Assembly (NCBI GenBank): GCA_015039315.1
Contig: WIDE01000109.1
Coordinates: 1-64,000, forward strand
Source of the DNA: Clavulina sp. PMI_390
Taxonomy: Eukaryota; Basidiomycota; Agaricomycetes; Cantharellales; Hydnaceae
DNA: 64,000 nt
Reading direction: 5' to 3'
A program made the position numbers and the translations under genes. Positions 1 through 10,607 of this stretch are shown piece by piece (position 1 is the stretch's first letter; each line of letters starts with the position of its first letter). The notes below the pieces were generated by a model that was not told the origin of the DNA, ran no database searches, and was given only the letters and a program-made list of their open reading frames with translations.

Positions 1-780
1 TAGCGCTGGCGAGCGCGAGCGGAGGAGACGAGGTTTGTAGTACCTGGTCTCCGATGTCGCTCGCCTCGCGGCTGGCGCGTTGATCAGACTGTTTCAAATG
101 TCTCCTTTTCTTCGTTGTGTCAGACTTACACACGCCGAGCGGTCCGATGAGATGAAGGTGCTAGCTGCAGCTGTGTCAGTACAAAGGGCGACGGACGGAA
201 CTGCCGTCGGAGGTCCTAGATGCCGAATACTAGTGGTGTTTTTTTTTTCCGCTTCCCCTAGTTGTGCGGCGTAACTGAATGAAGTCAAAACAGGGAGCTC
301 CGCAAGTTGGAACTTTTGCCTTGTTGCGGGCCGAAGAACTGGCTTTGGGAGGCCAGTTCAAGTGGTGTTTCGGTGCATTCGCAATTTTTGTTGTGCAAGG
401 GGCCAAGCGTGCCAACCATGGAGCGATTTTCATTGTTTTGTCGTTAGTATATCGTCATGTGCTCTCTGCAAGACTAGTCTCTGGAGGGTTTCTGCTCAGG
501 GACCGGTTGCAAGCGAATGACCATGAGTGGCAATCTCGAGCCGCATCCTTTTCACCCCCCTACCTATTCGTTCGATGCTGTACACCGAACCTTCAGCTCG
601 GTGCTCTGCTTTTCCGTTCAATCCTCGTCTTGGAGGGTAGTTCTAGCCATTTCGAACCAGCTAACTTCGTATTTACTTCACTATAATGTGTATCTCTCAT
701 TGCCCGATACGATTTCCATAGCTATTGGGCTCTTTACTTATATTCCTAGGCTTCTAGCAGAGTATCTTGTCCATTGTTGA
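1..780 (+). pseudogene. Decayed PSP1 C-terminal-domain relic (relic I, cut by window edge)
   Basis: The DNA follows the 3' half of the better preserved PSP1 copy at 4,590-5,200. It has the same intron-like stretch after a GTTTGTAG-like donor, the same TTGTGTCAG acceptor area near 120, and counterparts of the stretches coding for the CQ-K and LPMEVVDAEYQW motifs. Frames are broken, and no open frame carries the domain. The 3' flank (about 500-780) also matches the flank of the main copy and of relic III (about 16,800-17,030). The 5' part lies outside the window. It is probably non-functional and marks the start of a duplicated PSP1 + TM unit. Confidence 0.6.
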
Positions 781-1200
781 ATCAATGACGGACTTTTCAC
801 GGCGTATTCAGTTGCATCGCCCCTCCATTTCCGCTTCCGCTTTGGCCTCGCCTGGTTTGCTCGGCCCTACGGAGCAGCAGTGAAATATCGACAGAGACAT
901 TTAATCCTGTTTCTTGCATCGTGATACGAATCATTTGTAGATCTTGTAATTTCTGTTAAGCTTGAGAGTGGGTTCATACCGCTATCACCAGTACTTTTGG
1001 TTCTTGGGGGGCACAGTAGCCATTCGATGGCATAGACCACGGCACCCGCTCAACTAAATATCGAATCTGAAATAGCTGAATCCCCCGCGTCCGCGTCCGT
1101 GATCATGACTGAACCGCCTCCTCGGTGACCCTCGCTCTCGCGCAAACGCATCATTTCGGTACCCCCAACCTCCGAGGCACCAATACCAAAAAGCCTGGTA

Positions 1201-1210
1201 CATAAAAGCC
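1201..1210 (+). promoter_or_regulatory. TATA-like box of TM1
   Basis: CATAAAAGCC lies 93 bases before the TM1 start codon. The same CATAAAAG/TATAAAAG core occurs 74-97 bases before five of the other six TM genes, which supports a real core promoter. Confidence 0.55.
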
Positions 1211-1293
1211 CTGTACCCTCCTCAACTCTGGACCCCGCATCCTCCCCCAAACATCTGATCCCTACCCACTCCCTCTTAGCCAACACTCGCGTC

Positions 1294-1784
1294 ATGTCGG
1301 CCCACACTTACACGCAGCAATGGTATACTGGTCAGCACGCAATCAAGCATGCACTCGCGGGAGACAGACTACTAAACTCACCAATTCTTTCTTTTCGCTC
1401 GTCATGAACCCAACAACTACATTGTTATCCACGCCGGTAGTAGAGAAACAACAATACAAGAAAGCGCCCACCGACTCTACAGAGCGCAAGGAACCCAGGC
1501 GTAGGAAACGCTACATGCGACACTCGCCACAACGGGGTTCTGTAAATCAAGGACACTATCAACGCCAAATTCCTTCCCCCACTCCTCTACCCCCCGCCTC
1601 CACTCATATGCGCGTTTTTGCCTCTCCTCGGAAACATCTTCTGAGCCGAGCTGGCATTGTCATCACCATCATTGTCGTGCTCGCGCTCATGCTCATCACA
1701 CTCAGCATGCTCGCACCACGGCTCACTGCGAGACCTATACCTCCAACAACGCTCTTTTGCTCAGCCAAGTTGACTCTTGACTGA
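1294..1784 (+). CDS. TM1: small single-pass membrane protein, two exons
   Basis: Exons 1294..1330 and 1444..1784 give 125 aa. I do not recognise the family outside this window. Exon 1 encodes MSAHTYTQQWYT, a signature shared by most copies. Exon 2 opens with EKQQYKK, then a polybasic stretch (ERKEPRRRKR), a Pro/Ser-rich linker, and a hydrophobic segment at about residues 82-103 (AGIVITIIVVLALMLITLSM). The basic residues before the helix suggest a cytosolic N-terminus and a short C-terminal tail outside or in the lumen. The tail ends CSAKLTLD, four residues longer than expected: where TM6 has a stop after AK, TM1 reads on. The donor is GTCAGC, which is weak at +3. TM6 is the closest relative, sharing the tail pattern MLAP-L and IPPTT. 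Confidence 0.72.
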
Positions 1785-3199
1785 AAAGGAGAAAATCGAG
1801 TCGCCACTTCACTTGAGAAAATTTGACATATCCCGTATGCACTTTCGTATTTATCATGGGCCTGGGCTGACGATGCAAAACGTGTCTCAAACGCAGCCCA
1901 ACCGATATTCCATACACCACAACGATCGCCCACACACTCGAACACTCATGCCCCCCTCATACTGCTGGCTGTTGGAAGTCCTTCCCGACATCATCGCCAT
2001 TGGTCGCAGAGAGATCATACAGAGATGGCAACTGGTGGGTGAAAATAATATGCGAAGGTGATCGAAGAGAGGTTTGACGCCACTGAGCAGTAGAAGGCGG
2101 CATTTTGGGCGTACTGTAGGAGTCGGGAGAGTGAGGGGGAAAGGTGAGGCGCCGACGAGTGTGAGCGAGCTGGACAAAGTTAACGACCGGACGTTCCGAG
2201 GACTACCGATCTAGTAGATATATTGGCCAGTCGTGTAGCTAGTTCTACCACAGTTTCGGCAGAATAATGAGGGCCAAGCCCGCGATCATTGTGGTGTGAT
2301 CAGTCTGCAAAGGTGTTGTCCTGGTGGGATAGCGTCAGTGGCGACCTCAAGTGTCGATAAATGACACTCCTTGTAGATCCAACCGATACCCTTTGTTGAA
2401 CAGCAAAGACTGGCTCAAAGGGAAGGGGAAAAGTGAACAGACACAGTCAACTGGTTGAACGAAACAAGCGAGCGCCTAGTTGCAAGATCGTGGGAACGCT
2501 TCTGCTCTCTTGCCTCATGTCGGCTTCCCTTTAGCAACACCAAATCTGCATCCTTTCGTACGTCACCGACTACGGAAAGATGTTTATTTGTCATAGCGCG
2601 GAGGCGCGCTCGGGCCTCTCGCCTTCCTCCTCAATCGATTGGTGTCCTTTATAATAGATAATGGCATGATTGTGCCGCTGAGATCAAACTCCTCGCCATT
2701 TTACCATTTGAGCTCCTCCTTCATCCAAAGGGGATGGCCTCCTGTCCCCTAGTGCTACAAATCCAACACTCCCAAGGATGGCTTCCATGTGTTCCCGCAC
2801 CGACCCAGGTAAGTTCGTCCGGTTTTGTGCTCCTACACTCTTCTCTTCTACGACCTCCGGGACTGGTTCCGCCTCTATCCTTCCCTCGTCCGTAGTGTCC
2901 ATGAGATCTCCCTCGAATCATATCAGTGCACGAAACTGGTGCCCAGGTGCCACACTAGTCTCGATCTACAACCATCCACGCTTACGACAGGTCCTGAAGG
3001 GGTGATGTTTCGTTTGTTTGAATGAGCATCTGCTCTAGGCTCGTCTTATCATCGCCATACCGAGCAGCATTGCTATTACGACACAACCTCGTCGAGTAAA
3101 CCCATAAGCCGACCCCCACGAAGTGCCACTACACCCGCCACATTCCCCATCCCTACCACCTCGAGCCGTGACACCAGAGCATACTGCCCCACCCTTTGA
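1785..3199. other. Intergenic, decayed duplicated DNA
   Basis: No gene is supported here. The first 150 bases match the sequence just after TM6 (18,140-18,260). A block at 2,461-2,500 recurs after four other TM genes. The part from about 2,780 may hold the remains of the 5' end of the PSP1 copy that follows, because a plausible ATG and donor sit near 2,778-2,812, but I cannot join it to the coding exons. Confidence 0.4.
2461..2500 (+). repeat. Conserved block downstream of TM1
   Basis: The core AAGCGAGCGCCTA followed by TCGTGGGAACGC recurs in recognisable form at 7034-7080, 11413-11454, 14405-14446 and 18842-18885. Each copy lies 560-810 bases after the stop codon of a TM gene. Confidence 0.5.
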
Positions 3200-3925
3200 A
3201 GAAACCTATTATCTGCGTCTTCCCCTAGTTTGCCACTCAGCAGGCCTACTCCGAACGACCCTGAAATATCCCCCATTGCCCTCTCCCGATCTCAATCCCA
3301 ATACTCCCAACGGCCCCATCATAACTCGTTCCATCACAGCACTCAGCCCAGCATGTCCGTCCCCCTCACGCACCTCCAGCACTACGCTCACTCCCCATAC
3401 GAACATAGTCTTTCAAGTCGCCTGCCCTCTGCATACGACGACGAAGACGATAAGCTTGCCAGCGGCGTCAATTTGAATGGCGATCGAGAGCGCCGCGCCG
3501 GCAAAACTCAGGTGGGAGTGCGAACATGACGGGTGTGGGCGCGAGCAGGGATGCGGCGGACTTTGCACAAAATGGTGGTGTCAGAACAGTCTTTGCGCGC
3601 AGTAGACTACAGAGCCTTGGTCCAGGATGACGCCCCCATTCGGACGTTGATACTCCATCAACGCTCTTCACGCCGTATCCCCATGGTTTCATCCCTTCCT
3701 CCTCACCTTCCTCTAGTGATCCTCCCAGTCCGACTGTTGGCTCGGTGGTGGATTCGGCGGGCGTGGAGGAGGGGCCACGTGAAGCGATGACGAGCTTGCG
3801 GGACCCTCAATATGCTCTCGCTCATTTCGCTCGACCAAGACATCTTACCCCCCCTGTCCCACGCGTATCTGGTCTCTCGGCACCATTTGTTGCTTTTCGA
3901 TTCGATGAATGGATGACTCACTGAT
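3200..3925 (+). pseudogene. Damaged N-terminal half of PSP1-domain gene
   Basis: This stretch reads as Ser/Pro/His-rich protein typical of the N-terminal half of fungal PSP1-domain proteins, but in separate frames. One frame (3230-3529) includes SPYEHSLSSRLPSAYDDEDD. A shifted frame from about 3,532 begins MTGVGASRDAADFAQ and runs through FARSRLQSLG to a TGA near 3,628. The text after that stop (DTPSTLFTPYPHGF, then DPPSPTVGSVVDS) continues in the same frame. At least one frameshift and one in-frame stop therefore separate recognisable pieces. Either this is a pseudogene, or the assembly has errors; unusual splicing could rescue part of it. Confidence 0.55.
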
Positions 3926-3960
3926 CAACGCTTCTAATTACGCTTCAACACTATTGCTCC

Positions 3961-5121
3961 CAATCCCTACCCCCAGGCCCGAGCGCTTCCAGACCCAATA
4001 ATAATCAGTACCCCGTATCTTCTTCGCCGACCTCTGCCACGGCCACCCGAGCATCCCAAAATTCCATGGGGCTTTCGTCACCTGCCTCTGTGGCTGCTCC
4101 CAATGTAGCAGACCCAGATGTGCAACTTGGCAAGGGTACTCCGCTCTATGCCGTCCCTCGCGATGCGCCATTGGATACTGTTGGGTTCAAAGCTAAGCGG
4201 AACGACATCTTCTACGTCGCGGACCCCGAAGCGTTCTTTGACGCGTCTCCCATCATGCCGTCCTCTACCACCTTACACGACCCCGCATCAGCGCTAGAAG
4301 AGGAGGCGAATAGTGCGGCGGGAAGACGCGGTGAGCTCCGCGTGGGCGAGCTCGTCATTGTCGAGGCGGATCGAGGACGCGATCTAGGCCGAGTGACGCA
4401 CGGGAACATCTCGACGGCGGACGTCGAGGCGTGGCAGCGCTCGCAGGCCGAGCCAACTGCGATAGCTGCGCGTCACGGCCATCCTGTTAATAGCGGTAGT
4501 GGAGGGGTGAGTGGAGGAGAGGATGAGGCGGTTGTAAGAGGCAAGATCGGGATGAAAGAGTTGATGCCTAAGAGAATTTATGCGCGCACGAGCGCGGAGG
4601 ATACAAGGTGCGTAATATATGCCGAGTCATTGTTCTCGCCCGCCTCACGGCTGACACGATGATCGAACTATTTCTAATCGCCTCCTTTCCTCCGCCCGCG
4701 TTTAGACTTCTGCAGACTAAACAGGGCGATGAAATGGACGCGCTGCAGTTGTGTCAGTCCAAGTTCTGGCGGAAGAAACTGCCGATGGAGGTTGTCGACG
4801 CCGAATATCAGTGGTCCGTCCCATTTCATTTCTTCGTTTGTGCTCGCGAAAAGTTACGTGTCTCACTGAATGGCACGTAAACAGGGATCGCCGCAAGCTT
4901 ACCTTTTACTTCATTGCTGATCGGAGGATTGACTTCAGGGAGCTGGTTCGAGAGTTGTTCCGGTACGTCGATAGCTTCGCTTTTGGCTGACTCATGATCT
5001 GCATTGCTGTGATTGACGCTGATGATCTCTCCTTCCACTCCCGTTTGGATTGTCATCCGCTAGTATCTACAAGACTCGTATATGGATGTCGTCCCTCCAG
5101 GGACCAATGGCAAGCGAATAA
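3961..5121 (+). CDS. PSP1 C-terminal-domain protein, C-terminal exons intact
   Basis: Exons about 3961..4607, 4706..4813, 4885..4962 and 5064..5121; the first boundary is uncertain. The exons join in frame to give the full PSP1 C-terminal domain: VGELVIVEADRGRDLG, KRIYARTSAEDTR, LQLCQSKFWRKKLPMEVV, DAEYQW, RRKLTFYFIADRRIDFREL and KTRIWMSSLQ, then a stop. In yeast Psp1 is a cytoplasmic low-complexity protein found as a suppressor of DNA polymerase alpha and RNA metabolism mutants; its biochemical role is unclear. The second intron uses a poor GTCCGT donor. Because the N-terminal half upstream is broken, this may be a young pseudogene, although the domain itself has no lesion. Three older relics of the same gene lie nearby. 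Confidence 0.65.
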
Positions 5122-5556
5122 ACGAGTCAATGGTCGTCTCGAGCCGTACCCTCTTCACGCTCCCTCTTTGTTTCCAGCAGCTTGCTCCGAATTCCCCGTT
5201 CGCCCACCATCTAGGAGTTTGCGTCTATACTTTTGATCGAAGACCTATATCTACCTCGTTATATGCGTACGTTGCATTTTCTAGTATTATTATCACTGCT
5301 CCTGGGCTCTCTCTACGGTGTACACCCCGCTCCCCTCCAACAAAGGTGTGTGCCGTATATCTCGCTCTTCAGCGAGGTCTTGCGTATTCGACTAAGCGCT
5401 TCGATACGTATGAAGGCCCGATTTTTGTATGACGAGGCAGGGCATTCGAGGATTCGCAATATGTACTGCGCTTAGGAGCAGGCGGATGGCGGAATGACCG
5501 TGGTACTGGGTCCTCGGGGCTCGCTCGGGGACGAAGTGATAAGTCATTGGGTGTAA

Positions 5557-5575
5557 TTTCAACCGCTGCACTGCT
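5557..5575 (+). promoter_or_regulatory. Upstream motif TTTCAACCGCTGCACTG
   Basis: The motif lies about 300 bases before TM2. Close versions occur at 8551-8570, 9853-9870 (before TM3) and 19335-19352 (before TM7). It is probably a conserved promoter element or a remnant of the duplicated unit. Confidence 0.35.
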
Positions 5576-5758
5576 CCATCACGAAAAGAACGCTAAATTT
5601 GAATGGAACGGAGGCTGCTCTATCCGTGAACTGAATAGAATAAGTGCTCGGGGTATGAGCGAGGCGCGCTCAAAACCTTGTACCCTGGACAATAAGAACC
5701 TCGCCCGCCGAGAGTACCACCGAGAGTACCACCGAGACGCCGAGACGGAGGTTGGTCG

Positions 5759-5768
5759 TATAAAAGCC
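5759..5768 (+). promoter_or_regulatory. TATA-like box of TM2
   Basis: TATAAAAGCC sits 97 bases before the TM2 start codon, matching the spacing at the other TM genes. Confidence 0.55.
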
Positions 5769-5855
5769 TCGCGTCCTCTCCGTTCTCCACTCTCATGCCT
5801 CATCGCCCTCCTAATATCTTGCATCTCTCTCCGCCCTCTGACGAGTAGCCACGCC

Positions 5856-6344
5856 ATGTCATCGCAGTCATACGTTCAGGGCTGGTATAACGGTGAGCCC
5901 TCATTATAACATGACAGGCATCCTCGTCAGCATATAGATAGACGATTAACTTCTTATTTTCATCATCGATAACACATTCTCGTACAACTATCTACGTCGC
6001 TGTCAGAGAGGCAGCAGTATAAGAAAGTGCCCACTGACTATGCAGAGCGAAAGGAGCCTAGGTGTAGAAGACGATGCATTCGGCAATCCTCACTACCCAG
6101 TTCTGTGCACCCAACACACCAACACCAACTTCGGCTTTCTTTATCCCCTTCACCTCCACCCCCCACACATACACACACCGCTGTTCCGCCTTGGAAGACA
6201 CATCTTCGCCGCGCCGGCGTCGTCGCTGCCATTATGGGCATGCTCCTGCTCATCCTTATCCTGATAGTCACTCTCATCATGCTGACGGAAAAGCTTCGCG
6301 CTGTCGCCGCAATGTTGAAGAGTCTCAGGTGCTCAGCCGGATAG
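5856..6344 (+). CDS. TM2: small single-pass membrane protein, two exons
   Basis: Exons 5856..5892 and 6007..6344 give 124 aa. Exon 1 encodes MSSQSYVQGWYN and ends in phase 1 at a GTGAGC donor. Exon 2 encodes ERQQYKKVPTDYAERKEPRC, a basic/Ser-rich linker, a His/Thr/Pro stretch, and a very hydrophobic helix at about residues 82-106 (VVAAIMGMLLLILILIVTLI). The tail is EKLRAVAAML and ends CSAG. The closest relative is TM3, which shares VPTDYAERKE and EKLRAVAA. Function is unknown. It lies 735 bases downstream of the PSP1 copy on the same strand. Confidence 0.75.
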
Positions 6345-7839
6345 CGCATCATGGCTATGATGAAGAGTCTGGAGATCTTTGTGAGCTTTTTCTCTCTTTT
6401 TTTTTTTTCTTTCTTTCCTGGCCAAGACTTGAAAAGCTGATCTGCTAATGTGACTGTCGATGGCATATAAACTCTCTATCGGGCCCTACAAGATCCTCCG
6501 GGATAGAGGCGCCTCGGCGGTCTTTTTCTGAGGTCGCGGTGGGAGAGATTGCGGCTGAGACATGAACTCCGGCAGTAATTTTCGACAACCACCTCTGCTG
6601 GTGATACACTGCACAGAGGTGAGGTCGATACAAGGATGATGGCTTCTAGTGATGTGCCCTAAAGACGATGGGCAAGGTCATTAGCATCATCTTTCAGAAA
6701 ACGAGGACAGGGCAGGAGTGTGGGCGCGCATTCCGAATGGCGTGAGAAAGGAACAGCCGGTGACGGTCTTGGAAGGAGCCAAGCTGGGGCAGAAGGGAGA
6801 GTCGAACCAAGGAACCGGACGACTAGATCTTTACAGCGAGTCTGATCTTTGTCGGTGCCGTTCAGTTGCAAGTGTTTTATTGATATTCAAGTGATAATTA
6901 GACATGGGATTAATTGGCTAAAGAGTGATTGTAGTGCGAGGCGGAGAGCTGTAGCAGGTCGATGTGAACTCGGAGGGAAGGGCTCAGAGACTGTTGGGAG
7001 AGAGAGGCGGTGCGCGGGTGCGCGGTATGCAATTGCGAGAGGCGAGCGTCTAACATGTTGATGCGTGACCGTGGGAAAATATTGGTTCTGTGGGCCACTG
7101 GGCGTGCCTCGCCTCCGTTTGGAAGCCTCACACATATGGCATGAACCAAGATGTGGCTAAAGCGCCCGCCCCCTTCTAGCAAATCCCAATTCAATCGTCC
7201 GTAACCTCTCTAGAGAAGATCTTATCGGTCTTCCTCACCTCGTGATATCCGTTCAACATCTCGGCTAGTGACACAAGGCCCTCGAGGCTTGCGGCCCCTC
7301 GAGGAATCCACGGCTTAGACCCATCAGCCTCTCCTCACAAATTTGTTGCATCATCTGGCGAACCTTGAACTCGCTGTCGCCTGCTTCACGCACGCACAGT
7401 ACCGGAGGGGTTGGTGGCGTCAGTGAATTCGGCTATGGAGGAGCTAGGGGAACGATGGGAAATAAAGTGTAAATTCGCGGTGTACGAAAAATGGACTGGG
7501 ATGGAATGACTCACCTGGATCTGGTCGTCCAAGGGAGAGTCCGAATGCCAGGAGGAGTCCTGATGGTATCGTGCGGATACGAGGTGAGTTCCCCTTCCGG
7601 GTTTCTGGCTCTTGCTATTTTGACATCTTTCTATGCTGTACTTGACCGATTCAACTTCACAAATGGCCTACTGACCGATACTTCTTTATTTTACCCTTTC
7701 GTTGCGTTAACCACCGTGCCTGACCCGCACCCTAGGGTCAAGTGCCTTCAGGCCTGATGATTATTACTCTGTCTCTTTTTCCTTGGCATCTACGATGGTC
7801 ATTAGAGCGTCACCTAGTCTGCTCCCCATTGACCTTTTG
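6345..7839. other. Intergenic, decayed duplicated DNA
   Basis: No gene is supported. A T-rich tract follows TM2. The stretch 6,444-6,530 resembles DNA after TM3 (about 10,740-10,870), both containing TACAAGATCCTC. The recurring downstream block is at 7034-7080. Short open frames at 6,849-7,757 show no family features. Confidence 0.4.
7034..7080 (+). repeat. Conserved block downstream of TM2
   Basis: GGCGAGCGTCTA and GACCGTGGGAAAATA match the block after TM1, TM3, TM5 and TM6. It starts 690 bases after the TM2 stop. Confidence 0.45.
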
Positions 7840-8480
7840 TCGCCTGCCTCTACGACTGCAACACCGCGGACCGAGACGGTGCGAATCCAACAAGGCATAT
7901 TACTCGGGGGTATCCCCCGCGATGCGCTGCTATGCGTCGTCAGGATGAAACAACATCTTCTCCGTTGCGGACCCTTAAGGGTTCGTTGGCGGATCGCCCA
8001 ATATGTCATCTTTCTCATCCTCAATGCGAGATTTCGTTTCAACGTTGGAGGAGGGACGGATTAAGCAGTAGCAGGGAGGCGCGGCGAGCTTCATAGGGGA
8101 GCTCGTCATTTCTGAGGTGTAGAAAAGACGCGATCTGGGCTGGGTGACGTACGGGAGTATCTCAACGACCGATGTGGAAGTGAGGTAGCGCTTACAGCCC
8201 GAGGCAACTGCGATAGCTGCGCGTCAGGGACAACTCATCAATGGCGGTAGTGGCGGTGTAGACGCAAAGAGCAAGCGGTGGTAGGAGGCAGGATTGGAAT
8301 CAAATGGTTGAATGCCTAGGAGAATCCACGCCTGCATGAGCACAGGGGGTGCGGGGAGTGTAATCACGCTCACTCGCTCGCGGCTGACGCTTTGGTCAAT
8401 CTAGCAGGCCGCGAGTAGCTGGATTGATACCTCCGTATCCACAATACACAGATCTTCACGCCAGGTTTCTTTTGATCGTT
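7840..8480 (+). pseudogene. Decayed PSP1 relic II
   Basis: The DNA aligns with about 4,110-4,620 of the main PSP1 copy. GTGCGAATCCAACAAGG, a CCCCGCGATGCGCTG piece (PRDAPL region), GAGCTCGTCATTTCTGAGGT (for ELVIVEA) and GACGCGATCTGGGCTGGGTG (for RDLGRV) are all recognisable. So are the CAACTGCGATAGCTGCGCGTCA piece and the Gly-rich GGCGGTAGTGGCGG stretch. Stops and frame changes break it throughout, for example TAG directly after the ELVISEV piece. It is non-functional. Confidence 0.65.
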
Positions 8481-10067
8481 TCGCTGTCTGTTCTCTGACA
8501 GTGGGTGGGTATTACGTGCTTGGGATGTTTTGGCTAATTACACAGATCGAATTTCAAACCGCTGCACTGCTTCTGCCGGCCCCGCCCGCTCGCTTTCGCC
8601 GTTCATGACTGAATTGGGTACTCAGCACTCCCGCTCAGTCCTGGGCAAACCTACGGTTTGGCCACCCACATCCCCCGACAATCGGGACTGAAGGCCGGGC
8701 TTCTACTCCTCCTTTAACTCATCCATCCGCATCCCCCCACACCCAGACACCGTCGCTTGATCATAGAAATGGTGTCCCCGCGGTGGCGGTGATATCTCAG
8801 CACTCATCACCGCGCTAGCCCAAGGGCTTGTCATGACAATGGTCTCATCATCCACCAAAACAGCTTCGTTTGAATGCGAATAAGCCAAGTACGGTGCTTG
8901 TCAATGTAATTCTAGATAGTCATGTACTATGCCGACAAATTTTGAGCCCTATAGGAAGAATAATTCACGAGGGCGGTGGAGAGCCCTTGCGAAGTGGAAG
9001 GGGGCCCTTGAGGTGATGGTGGGACTGACGGCTGAAACGTGACAAGGCGGTAAGCAGGCCCATCGAGGGTCAACTGTGCAAAAGGAATGCAACCTTTGGA
9101 GGCGTATCTGAATCATAGACGCGCCAGGATATAAATGACTCTACCACCTGATATTTATGACTTCAGCCGAGGAAGCGGCGACAGCGAGGTCAAGTAGCGC
9201 TCAGGCACAGCGAACCATCCTACTCAGCTGCCGGCTTCACGCGGAGCCATCGGAAGTATTATCGGCTCCGATCCGTTGCTCCCGTGATTCCAGTTCGTCT
9301 GTGCTCGTTTTCTGCAACAACTCGTTAGTAGTATGATATCTCGCCTGCTACATCTATCAAGTACATAGTAGTAGACTATAGTACCCCGCTAACCAGAAAA
9401 TTACTATTCAGCTGCATGGCTGGCAGTGATTTCCGGAGCCGAGCCGATCCGTCGGTAGCACTCTTAACGCTTTTTAGTATGAACTAAACAAACGATTTTC
9501 TCTTGAAAGAGGTTTCTCTAATCATGACAGTAAGGAGAGTTATATGAATACGATAAATCGGATGATCTAAGCTAAACATCGTTAAAACGAGCTTGCGCAG
9601 GCTGGCGCACAAGCCGTAGCGTGGGAATGTTTAGGTTTTGAATTCAAAGCGGGATCGCGCGGCCCGCTCGTTCACTTTTTGTAATAGCAGAGGTCGCTCT
9701 GGGCTCGTGGTTTAAGCTTTCTCTCCGCTTCTGAGACGTCTGAGACTTCACCTATCTTTTACGAGAGCCAATTCGCAACATAGTATATCAAGTTGGAGAG
9801 CGAATCGGTTCCACTATTGCCCGTCCACGGGCCTTCTTCGGGTATCGATAGAGTTTCAACCCTTTGCACTGGATGTCAAATGTGAATCAGCTGAAGATGT
9901 TGACTCAAGGCTTTCCGCTGGGTACGACTGAATTGTGTCGCCCCACCATCATTTATCTCCTCAACGCCGCCACACCGAGAGCACAGGTCAGGATATAAAA
10001 GCTCGCAGTCATGTAACCTCTTGGAACCCATTTTTTCTGAGACATCCCATATCCACCCTCTCTCATC
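8481..10067. other. Intergenic; possible relic TM promoter
   Basis: No gene is supported. The TTTCAAACCGCTGCACTGC motif at 8551-8570 resembles the one before TM2, TM3 and TM7. It is followed by pyrimidine-rich DNA like a TM 5' leader (8,700-8,770), but no exon 2 follows, so an eighth TM copy may have been lost here. The rest (8,900-9,850) shows nothing recognisable. Confidence 0.35.
9994..10000 (+). promoter_or_regulatory. TATA box of TM3
   Basis: TATAAAA is 74 bases before the TM3 start codon. Confidence 0.55.
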
Positions 10068-10607
10068 ATGTCCGCGCATACTTATGTGCAGCAGTGGTAC
10101 ACTGGTAAGCATATACCGGAGCGTTTTAGTCGTAACAACTACTAATTCCTGTTCTTTCTGCATTTTCTTCCTTTTTTCGTCATTTTTTGTTCGCCTATCT
10201 ATTTTATTTTTTATTTTTTGCCTCCTCTTTTTGTACCGAATCTGTCATCGCTCACACTGATATCAGAGAAACAACAGCACAAGAAAGTGCCTACTGACTA
10301 TGCAGAGAGAAAGGAGCTTCGGTGTAGAAGACGTTGCGCGCGACACTCATCACTACCAAGTGATCAGCCACAAACATACTACCAACACCAACTCCCCCCT
10401 TCCGTCCCCCCTTCTACATCACACTTCACGCGCACACACACCGCCCCTTTGACTTGGAGGACACATCTTCGCCTCGCCGGCATTGTCGCATTCATCATGG
10501 CCATACTCATCTTCATCCTCGTACTGATAGTAGCCCTCGTCGTGCTTGCAGAAAAGCTTCGCGCAGTGGCTGCGATTCTGATGAGTCCTGGCTGCTCGGC
10601 TGGCTAA
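10068..10607 (+). CDS. TM3: small single-pass membrane protein, two exons
   Basis: Exons 10068..10104 and 10267..10607 give 125 aa. Exon 1 encodes MSAHTYVQQWYT with a clean GTAAGC donor. The 162-nt intron is the longest in the family and T-rich. Exon 2 encodes EKQQHKKVPTDYAERKE, a basic patch (RCRRRCAR), a Gln/Pro/Ser linker, and a membrane helix at about 83-107 (GIVAFIMAILIFILVLIVAL). The tail is EKLRAVAA and ends CSAG. This is the best preserved member, with the full N-terminal signature, good splice sites and a strong helix. Function is not known. Confidence 0.78.

Noticed and set aside
6770..6850. Possible tRNA on the - strand (GGTTCGACTC)
   Set aside because: The T-loop-like text lacks a matching T stem and there is no closing acceptor stem.
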